Source of the DNA: CAVPTL01 sp963729195
GTDB lineage: Bacteria > Actinomycetota > Thermoleophilia > Gaiellales > JAICJC01
Direction of reading: 5' to 3'
Length of the DNA: 64,000 bases
NCBI GenBank assembly: GCA_963729195.1
Contig: CAVSNF010000022.1
Location: forward strand, 310,001 to 374,000
Shown piece after piece: positions 58,578 to 64,000 of this stretch. Under the pieces are notes generated by a model. It was not told the DNA's origin. It saw only the letters and a list, made by a program, of their open reading frames with translations, and did not search any database. The position numbers and the translations under genes were made by a program. Numbering within the stretch: position 1 is the first letter of the stretch; the number at the start of each line of letters is the position of its first letter.

Positions 58578-59622
58578 CCCGGATCGGCTCGCTGTTGGAG
58601 TATGTCCACGATCCATCGGGCCATTCCACCGCGACGTACCACCAATACGTCCCCGGCGTCGCCGGCTTGCCGGTCGAGTTCCAACCGTGGCGCCATTGGA
58701 TCTGGTCGATGCCGCCCATCTCTTGGTGCTGGTCGTATTTCTTGTACCACTTCGAAGCCCCTGGCTGCACGATTCTGAGGCTGACCACTTGAGGCCGCTC
58801 TCCGAGAACGAATGGCAGGATCATTCCGTCCTTCGTGAGCCTGGCTACAGGTATCGGGTTGCTCGCCCGCGGCAGTGGAAGTACTCGCGCAGTGTGGTCA
58901 TCGCTCGGTCGGCCGACAAACCACTCAGGTAGCGTGGACGCGCCGCTGTCGCCAACGTAGTCGCCTGGCCCTACGAGGGCCCACCCGTCTTTGGTCGTGG
59001 CGTTGTCGGCGGCCGGGGATGCTGGACATACCCTGCGCGATGTCGCTCCAGACTCAAAGTTGTACGCGCGGGTTCCTACCATCAAGCTCGAATCCACATC
59101 GCCGGTCGGCCGGTAGATGACCACGCATCCGTTCGACATCGTCGCTGCGGCGGGGTGACTATGCGGCCGGCGGTGGTGCATGAATCCGACGGCCCCAACG
59201 ACCAGCACGGCCGAGCCCGTCAGCGCCACAACCGCTGTCCGGGTGGGCCGCCGCGATCCCGGCTGCGACAACTCATAGGCCGCCACGATCGTCTCGACAC
59301 TGCCCATCCGCTCGATCGCCGCGCGCTCGCTCTGCCACCGCGAGAGGTCATGCTGCTCGGCCTCCTCGCGAGACGACTCGCGCAGGTGCTGGCCCACCTC
59401 GGCCACGATCCGGCGGCGCCGCAGCGGCCCCACCTCGAGGTCACGGCCGAGTTCCTTGAGGTAGCGCTCGATCGGCGAGATTGGCGCGCGTGGCGCCGTC
59501 GCGGATTCGAGCGACGACAGGCAGCCGGGGCACACCAGCTCGTCGTCGACGGCTCGCCATTGAGGTCGCGACTGGCCGGCCGGGCGGCGACAGCGAGAGC
59601 AGGCGTCAGGTCGATCGGGCAC
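58567..59622 (-). CDS. HAAS-domain membrane protein with zinc-ribbon-like N terminus
   Basis: Intact 351 residues. Two CxxC pairs (CSRCRRPAGQ, LVCPGC) at the N terminus may bind zinc. Residues 45-115 are a HAAS/permease-prefix signalling domain (LKELGRDLEVGPLRRRRIVA, VGQHLRESSREEAEQHD), which in other bacteria is encoded next to PadR regulators. One transmembrane helix (TAVVALTGSAVLVVGAVGFM) leads to an extracytoplasmic region ending in an Ig-like strand block (GTYWWYVAVEWPDGSWTYS). The GTG start lies inside the PadR gene (17-base overlap), so they are co-translated. A sensor passing signals to PadR is plausible. Confidence 0.75.
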   Translation of the reverse strand: MPDRPDACSRCRRPAGQSRPQWRAVDDELVCPGCLSSLESATAPRAPISPIERYLKELGRDLEVGPLRRRRIVAEVGQHLRESSREEAEQHDLSRWQSERAAIERMGSVETIVAAYELSQPGSRRPTRTAVVALTGSAVLVVGAVGFMHHRRPHSHPAAATMSNGCVVIYRPTGDVDSSLMVGTRAYNFESGATSRRVCPASPAADNATTKDGWALVGPGDYVGDSGASTLPEWFVGRPSDDHTARVLPLPRASNPIPVARLTKDGMILPFVLGERPQVVSLRIVQPGASKWYKKYDQHQEMGGIDQIQWRHGWNSTGKPATPGTYWWYVAVEWPDGSWTYSNSEPIRVTD

Positions 59623-59956
59623 GGGGAGCCTGATCGTCGGTGACGGCGGTGACAGCCTTGACCAATACCTCCCATTCGCCGCGGCGGCGTTCGAGTTCCT
59701 TCTGCCCCGTGGCGGTGACGCTGTAGACGCGGCGGCGTGGTCCGTTGCCCTGCCCCCAGCGGCTGCGCAGGCATTTCGCCCGCTCCAGCCGGTGGAGGGC
59801 GGGGTAGATGGTGCCCTCAGGCAGGTCGAGCGCGCCGCCCGACTCCTCGCGCAGCCGTGCGATCACGCCGTACCCATGCCCCGGCTCGCTCTGAAGGGCC
59901 GCCAGAATCAACAGATCGAGATGGCCCCGCACGGCCTCACCCTGCACTCGCGCCAT
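59606..59956 (-). CDS. PadR-family transcriptional regulator
   Basis: Intact 116-residue PadR protein: winged helix with VRGHLDLLILAALQSEPGHGYGV (helix 1 and GYG turn), DLPEGTIYPALHRLERAKCL (recognition helix) and the wing RWGQGNGPRRRVYSVTATGQ, then a short dimerisation helix. PadR repressors respond to phenolics, drugs or partner proteins. ATG 59954-59956 has a TATAGT box six bases upstream and no RBS, so it is probably leaderless; the palindrome CCTCGCGAGG between its -35 and -10 boxes suggests autorepression. Confidence 0.93.
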   Translation of the reverse strand: MARVQGEAVRGHLDLLILAALQSEPGHGYGVIARLREESGGALDLPEGTIYPALHRLERAKCLRSRWGQGNGPRRRVYSVTATGQKELERRRGEWEVLVKAVTAVTDDQAPRARST

Positions 59957-59962
59957 ACCGCG

Positions 59963-59991
59963 ACTATACCTAGCCTCGCGAGGTTCGTCGA
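59963..59991 (-). promoter_or_regulatory. PadR promoter and operator
   Basis: On the minus strand: TCGACG (59986-59991, -35), 17-base spacer, TATAGT (59963-59968, -10), six bases, ATG. CCTCGCGAGG (59974-59983) is a perfect palindrome in the spacer, a good place for repressor binding. The spacing matches a leaderless transcript. Confidence 0.6.
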
Positions 59992-60014
59992 TACCGAATT
60001 GTCTCCGGCGAGGG

Positions 60015-60042
60015 TTGACTACCTAGCGCGGCGATGTATTAT
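60015..60042 (+). promoter_or_regulatory. Strong promoter of the GH5 gene (leaderless)
   Basis: TTGACT (60015-60020), 16-base spacer, TATTAT (60037-60042), then six bases to GTG 60049. This is the most complete promoter in the window and sets the start at the GTG rather than the ATG at 60034, which lies inside the promoter. Confidence 0.7.
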
Positions 60043-60048
60043 GGCCGC

Positions 60049-61088
60049 GTGTTCGTCGCTCCCACCGTGATCACCCACAACGCCCAGTTCATGGAGGGCA
60101 AGAACGTGGTGGTGCTGCAAGGCGTCAACGTTCCGGCCGACACGATGCCGACGATCGTGGACAAGCTCGGCAACGTAACGTTCGTACGCATCCGGGTCAA
60201 CTGGGCGGACATCGAACCCACCGAGGGCACCTTCGACACCTCGCCGGATGGGCCGATCGACCGGCTCGACCAACGGGTGCGAGGCGTACCAAGCCGAAGG
60301 CATCCAGGTGCTGATCGACTTCCACATCACGTCGACAAACCCGATGCCGGACTGGGCCGCGGCCGGCACCGGACCCGACTGGTGGACCGACCCGAACTCC
60401 GCCAACCTGTACTGGCCGTTCGTGCAGATGATGGTGCTGCGCTATCAGGCCTACGCCAACGTGATGGGCTTCGAGCTGTGGAACGAGCCGCAGGGCGCCC
60501 CGGCCACCGCCGCCGGCACCGACCAGGTGATCCGCTGGCAGGCCAAGCTGATCAAGCTCATCCGCACGATCGACAAGCAGCGCGCGATCGTGGTCATGCT
60601 GCGCGGCGGCTGGGATCAGGGCCTGCGCCACGCACAGCTCCAGCACTTCGGCGACACCCACCACCTGGTGCTCGACTTCCACGATCAGTTCTGCGGGTGC
60701 GTGACCGACGCCAACGGGAATCCGTGGACGGGTACACCGCCGACGGCGAGAAGCTGATCGAGCCCGTCGGCGCCGATGACCAACAGTGCGGTCAATCCCT
60801 ACGTCGGGCACGAAGGCGGACCAGGCGCTCCACCTGGCCTACGTCGATCGCTGGGTCAACGTGCTGCACCGGCCGGTGCTGGTGGGTGAGTTCGAGGTGC
60901 AGGAGGACGATCCAAACGGCGTCGCCTTCCAGGATCAGCTGACCGATCTGATGCGGGCCAAGGGCTACAGCTGGGCACGCTGGCAGGGGCCGGGCACATG
61001 GCAGCTCGCTGGGGGGAGCGGGTACGGCGACCTGAACGACGAGGGCGCCGACCTCGCTGCCATCCTGGCCGGCCCCGGCTTGCCCTAA
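60049..61088 (+). CDS. GH5-family cellulase/glycosidase, about three frameshifts
   Basis: About 345 residues of a GH5 (beta/alpha)8 glycosidase. Conserved segments: VLQGVNVPADTMP, TFVRIRVNWADIEP, IQVLIDFHITS, MGFELWNEPQG with the acid/base Glu, LVLDFHDQFCGC and the nucleophile Glu in RPVLVGEFEVQ. It cleaves beta-1,4-glycans such as cellulose or mannan in this family. No signal peptide is seen at the start used, so it may act inside the cell or be exported otherwise. Breaks lie near 60275, 60728 and 60800. GTG 60049 follows the promoter; ATG 60034 lies inside it. Confidence 0.85.
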
Positions 61089-61121
61089 GCGGGATGACGT
61101 CGGCTCAGCTACCGTACGGGT

Positions 61122-61319
61122 ATGCGGCGGCTGATCACACGTCAGGCAGCGACGCTGGCAGTGCTCCTGTGCCTGCAGGTGGCTGCCTCGATGATGGCGC
61201 TGCGGCGCGACCCGGTCGATCGTTTCAGCGCCGCCTGCGTCAGTGGGCTGGTGTGGCGGTCGCTGCGAAAGATGGGCGCCCCCGGAACGGGATCGGGAGG
61301 TCCGCGCCCGATTCGGTAG
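61122..61319 (+). CDS. Possible small secreted/membrane protein (65 aa)
   Basis: Short frame in the 241-base gap between GH5 and the deaminase. It starts with a signal-like stretch (RRLITRQAATLAVLLCLQVA) followed by a polar half. TATG context is weak and there is no RBS, and it ends only two bases before the proposed promoter box of the next gene. Could be noise. Confidence 0.25.
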   Translation: MRRLITRQAATLAVLLCLQVAASMMALRRDPVDRFSAACVSGLVWRSLRKMGAPGTGSGGPRPIR

Positions 61320-61322
61320 GGT
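61317..61322 (+). promoter_or_regulatory. -10 box of the dCMP deaminase-like gene (leaderless)
   Basis: TAGGGT seven bases before GTG 61330, no RBS. TANNNT is the usual actinobacterial form. The -35 is poor. Confidence 0.4.
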
Positions 61323-61329
61323 GCGGATC

Positions 61330-61867
61330 GTGCCCCACGCCGATACCCGCCGATCGCAGGTACGCCCCACCCAGGAGCAGTACTTCATGCTGCTGGCGAT
61401 CGCCACTCGCGAGCGGGCCGCCTGCCTGCGGCCGCCACGTCGGCGCCATCCTGGTGGCCGACCAGCGGATCATCGCCACCGGCTACAACGGCACTCCCAC
61501 CGGCTTTCCCAACTGCGACGAGGGTGGCTGCCACCGCTGCGCACACCCCGACGACTACGAGCAGGGCCGCGGCTATGACGTCTGCATCTGCGTCCATGCC
61601 GAGCAAAACGCGGTGCTGCAGGCCGCCAAGCTGGGATATACGGTCAGCGACTCCACCTGCTACTCGACCCTGCGGCCCTGCTTCGGCTGCCTCAAGGAGC
61701 TGTATCAGGCCGGCGTCACCGGGGTGCGGTACCTGAACGAGTGGACGCCGTCTGATCCGATCGAGGCCGATGCCTACGACGCGCTGCTTGCAGAGATGCG
61801 TACGCACGGCGTCGCGGTCGACCCACTCGAGCTGCCCGAAGGCCTGCTCGACCTGCGCCCCGCCTGA
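61330..61867 (+). CDS. dCMP/cytidine deaminase-family protein, one frameshift
   Basis: About 178 residues of the zinc-dependent deoxycytidylate deaminase (ComEB-like) family. Zinc and catalytic motifs: VHAEQNAVL (His ligand and catalytic Glu) and LRPCFGCLKEL (PCxxC). The insertion with GTPTGFPNCDEGGCHRC and GRGYDVCICVH holds the additional cysteines seen in dCMP deaminases. The slip near 61436 joins ERAACLR to HVGAILVADQRIIATGY. GTG 61330 fits the TAGGGT box; GTG 61321 is an alternative. It would supply dUMP for thymidylate synthesis. Confidence 0.9.
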
Positions 61868-61878
61868 TCAGTCAGGCG
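61861..61878. terminator. Hairpin containing the stop codons of both convergent genes
   Basis: CGCCTGA-tcag-TCAGGCG, seven perfect pairs and a four-base loop. The TGA of the deaminase gene (61865-61867) and the TGA of the zinc-ribbon gene (61872-61874, minus) sit in opposite arms. No T-run follows. It acts like a mini version of the dispersed palindromes. Confidence 0.5.
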
Positions 61879-62222
61879 CTGCGGCGGAGGCGGCGGTGGT
61901 CGCCGTCCTCCCAGTCGAACGAGCGCGGGCCGGACTCGGGGAAGAGCGGCTCCAGCGTCAGCGTCGAGCCTTCGGCCAGCAGCTCGAACGGGTCGCTGTG
62001 ATCGGCGTCGATCACAAACTGCACCGGTGAGGCGGTCGCCGCGGCGCCGGCCTGCGGTGCGACCTCGGGCTGAGAGGTGATCCGCGCCATGTGATGCGCA
62101 TGCAGCGCGAGCCGCCACGCACTCACGTCGGCTTCCGGGTCGGGCGGCCAGCCGCAGGCGTCGCAGAGCGAGAGCGGACGCTTCGGCTCGGAACAGCGGT
62201 GACAGGGGATGATGATCCGCAC
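61872..62222 (-). CDS. Small zinc-ribbon-like hypothetical protein (116 aa)
   Basis: Begins with two CxxC pairs in PCHRCSEPKRPLSLCDACGW, a probable zinc ribbon, followed by HAHHMARITSQ and an acidic C-terminal half (FVIDADHSDPFELLAEGSTL). GTG at 62220-62222 without RBS. Function unknown; a DNA- or RNA-associated role is possible for zinc ribbons but not shown. It converges on the deaminase gene with the shared hairpin above. It diverges from the NlpC/P60 gene. Confidence 0.6.
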   Translation of the reverse strand: MRIIIPCHRCSEPKRPLSLCDACGWPPDPEADVSAWRLALHAHHMARITSQPEVAPQAGAAATASPVQFVIDADHSDPFELLAEGSTLTLEPLFPESGPRSFDWEDGDHRRLRRSA

Positions 62223-62303
62223 GGCCCTCTTGTCGGCGGATCAGGCCCGAAGCTTGAGGGGAATCTCTCAAGGTTTCGCCAGTTTGTGCCGACGATTGTC
62301 ACA

Positions 62304-63398
62304 ATGCGCCGGTACTCGTGCCACCGGTTGCTGGGGGTGGGCGTTGCCATGGCTGCGGTTTTGGCGGTGACACTCTCGGTTGCCGCACACCCCGCCTCAG
62401 CCGACACTCTGCTCGAACAGAAGCAGAAGCGGCTTGCGCATGTACGCCTCGAAGTTCGCCGCCTGGATACCCGTGCCGAGCGGGTCACCGAGCAGTACAA
62501 CAAGGCGGTGTGGCGGCTCGGGGTGCTGCACCACCAGATCATCAAAAACACGATCGCGCTGCACGCCGCCCAGGTCAAGCTGGCGCACGACCGGGCTGTG
62601 CTCGCCGTCGCTTCTGATCGAGCAGTACAAGAACGGCAACGGCGAGGTGTTCGCGATCGTGCTGGGCGCGCGCACGCTGTCGCAGGTGACCAACGCGGTT
62701 GACCTCAAGTCGCGCGCCGACCAGGCCGTCTCTGACACGGTCTTTGCGATCCACGCGCTGCGCGACTCGATCGCCGAGCGCCGCCAGGAGCTGTTCCAGG
62801 AGCGCAAGCAGGTGCGGCACGAGAAGACGGTGCTCGACGGCCCGCAAGCTCCAGATCGAGCGGATGCTGAAGAAGCGCCAGACGCTGGTCAAGGAACTCG
62901 ATCTCGAAGTCAAGGTGATCAAGGGCGCCGACACCATCGGGCAGGCGACTCTGGCCCTGGCAGTGCGCAAGTGGGTCACCGCCGACCAGAAGGCCCACAA
63001 GGATGACCCCGGTCGCGTCGTGCGTGATCAGGTTGTGCTCGAAGGCCTGCAGCAGATCGGCGTCCCCTACGTGTGGGGCGGCGCCTCGACCAGCGGGTTC
63101 GACTGCTCCGGCCTGGTGATGTGGCTGTGGGCAAAGCACGGCCTGGCGCTTGCCGCACTTCGCCGCGGCCCAGTACCACCTCGGGCCGGTGGTCGAAGAC
63201 GGCCCGGTGCTGGACGAGACTCAGCTGCAGATCGGCGACCTGCTGTTCTTCCACAAGCTCGGCCACGTCGGCATCTACGTCGGCAACGGGCTGCTGCTGC
63301 ACGCGCCGCACACCGGCGACGTGGTCAGGCTCGAGACGCTTTCGCGGTCGTGGTTCACCGAGACGTTCGTCGGTGCCACCCGCCCCGGCCCTGCCTGA
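62304..63398 (+). CDS. Secreted NlpC/P60 peptidoglycan hydrolase with coiled-coil, about three frameshifts
   Basis: About 365 residues. Signal peptide (GVGVAMAAVLAVTLSVAA, cut near ASA), a long coiled coil (LEQKQKRLAHVRLEVRRLDT, QYNKAVWRLGVLHHQIIKN, SIAERRQELFQERKQVRHE), and a C-terminal NlpC/P60 cysteine peptidase: PYVWGGASTSGFDCSGLVMW with the catalytic Cys, GHVGIYVGNG with the His, and LLHAPHTGDVV for the third residue. This is the RipA-like organisation that cleaves stem peptides in cell separation. Breaks lie near 62612, 62842 and 63150. ATG follows GATTGTCACA; a GATTGT -10 may make the leader very short. Confidence 0.88.
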
Positions 63399-63431
63399 TC
63401 CACCGCGGCGACTAGGATCTGGGGCAGGCCC

Positions 63432-64000
63432 ATGATCCTGCGCCAGATCCTCAACTCCGACCTTGGCTGTGCGTCGTATCTGATCGCCGATGCCGACGCC
63501 GGGGTGGCGGCGGTGGTCGATCCCCGGGCCGACATCAGCGCCTACCTGGAAGCCGAGCAGGAACTGGGCGTGCGCATCACCGACGTGGTGGAGACCCACA
63601 ACCACGCCGACCACGTCTCCGGCCGACCGGAGCTGATCGCCCGCGGAGGGGTGACCGCGCATATCCACCGGCTGGCCGACGCCGAGTACCCCCACCAGGC
63701 CTTCGACGACGGCGATGTGATCGACGTCGGCAGCGTGCGGCTGCAGGTGCTGCACACCCCAGGCCACCGGCCGGAGCACTGCGCGCTGATCGTGATCGAC
63801 GCCGCCCAATCGACCGGAGCCGGTGGCGGTGCTCACCGGCGACAGCCTGTTCGTGGGCGACGTCGCCCGCCCCGACCTGGCGATCGAGGCCGCGCGCAGG
63901 CGCCCGCGACCTGCACCGAAGCCTCGAGCGGCTGGCGGCGCTCCCCGACTCGGTGGAGGTGCTTCCGGCCCACATCGGCGGCTCGCTGTGCGGGAGCGCG
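63432..64000 (+). CDS. MBL-fold hydrolase (persulfide dioxygenase/glyoxalase II-like), truncated at window end
   Basis: N-terminal 190 residues or so of an MBL-fold protein: ILRQILNSDLGCASYLIADA, AVVDPRADISAYL, the metal motif THNHADHVSG, LHTPGHRPEHCALIVI, and after slips near 63818 and 63897, LTGDSLFVGDVARPDL and VLPAHIGGSLCG. GDSLFVGDVARPDL is characteristic of the ETHE1/persulfide dioxygenase and rhodanese-linked group, so sulfide metabolism is likely. The gene continues past the window; a C-terminal rhodanese domain, if present, is not seen. ATG lies 33 bases after the NlpC/P60 stop. Confidence 0.82.
   Translation, partial: MILRQILNSDLGCASYLIADADAGVAAVVDPRADISAYLEAEQELGVRITDVVETHNHADHVSGRPELIARGGVTAHIHRLADAEYPHQAFDDGDVIDVGSVRLQVLHTPGHRPEHCALIVIDAAQSTGAGGGAHRRQPVRGRRRPPRPGDRGRAQAPATCTEASSGWRRSPTRWRCFRPTSAARCAGA

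Noticed and set aside
60034..60048. ATG 60034 as the start of the GH5 gene
   Set aside because: It lies inside the -10 region of a strong promoter (TTGACT-16-TATTAT); GTG 60049 fits the predicted transcription start.

Overview
The window is 64 kb of very GC-rich, gene-dense bacterial DNA, most likely from an actinobacterium. The tkt-tal-zwf-opcA block (OpcA is typical of Actinobacteria and cyanobacteria), a large single-chain NAD-glutamate dehydrogenase, a SARP regulator, tRNA genes without encoded CCA, GTG/TTG starts and many probable leaderless genes all point that way. A secreted allene-oxide-cyclase/dirigent-like protein would suit the Thermoleophilia, but that placement is a guess. There is no phage, IS element, integrase or CRISPR array, and no gap between genes exceeds 300 bases.

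About half of the protein genes read as two or more pieces in different frames, roughly 60 breaks by my count. Conserved motifs continue across each break, and both one-base gains and losses occur, so I read them as sequence errors. Each such locus is annotated as one gene with the break positions given. The stretch from about 41.3 to 56.4 kb is almost free of breaks.

Layout. 0-5.6 kb: a flavoprotein tail, then a leftward metallo-hydrolase, fabI and AMP-forming acyl-CoA synthetase set, and a rightward glycerate kinase. 5.7-11.2 kb: the pentose-phosphate operon tkt-tal-zwf-opcA. 11.2-19.8 kb: AOC-like secreted protein, phoU, and a divergent run of glutamate dehydrogenase, cupin and YyaL-type thioredoxin-fold protein. 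19.8-25.2 kb: a leftward run of overlapping genes (MOSC protein, iron alcohol dehydrogenase, small membrane protein, HhH-GPD repair protein, metallo-hydrolase, fatty acid desaturase, DNA methyltransferase). 25.2-30 kb: ferritin, an XRE regulator with membrane partner, SIS isomerase, GntR regulator, DapA/NanA-type lyase and FAD oxidase. 30-38.7 kb: S53 peptidase, cupin, BtuF-like binding protein with GH4 enzyme, secreted protein, tRNA-Asp, GH15 enzyme, copper-binding four-helix protein, SGNH hydrolase. 38.7-44.1 kb: a complete sugar ABC importer with a mutarotase-like protein, then tRNA-Val. 44.2-55.5 kb: hydrolase-adenylate cyclase fusion, a SARP/DUF4242/methyltransferase set, a two-component pair divergent from a membrane protein, a PD40 secreted protein, a sulfotransferase and a secreted beta-helix protein. 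55.5-64 kb: LuxR-AAA regulator, a PadR/HAAS pair, GH5 cellulase, dCMP-type deaminase, NlpC/P60 hydrolase and a truncated metallo-hydrolase.

Two window-wide patterns stand out. (1) A dispersed family of five 31-33 base near-perfect palindromes (arm GTGAATAACGGTGCC, one- or two-base centre) sits only at gene 3' ends; its GAATAA supplies the stop codons of several genes, and the one divergent copy keeps its pairing by matched changes in both arms. (2) Eight genes, half of them transcriptional regulators, have a TANNNT -10 box 6-8 bases before the start codon, as expected for leaderless mRNAs; several also carry operator-like palindromes in that promoter.
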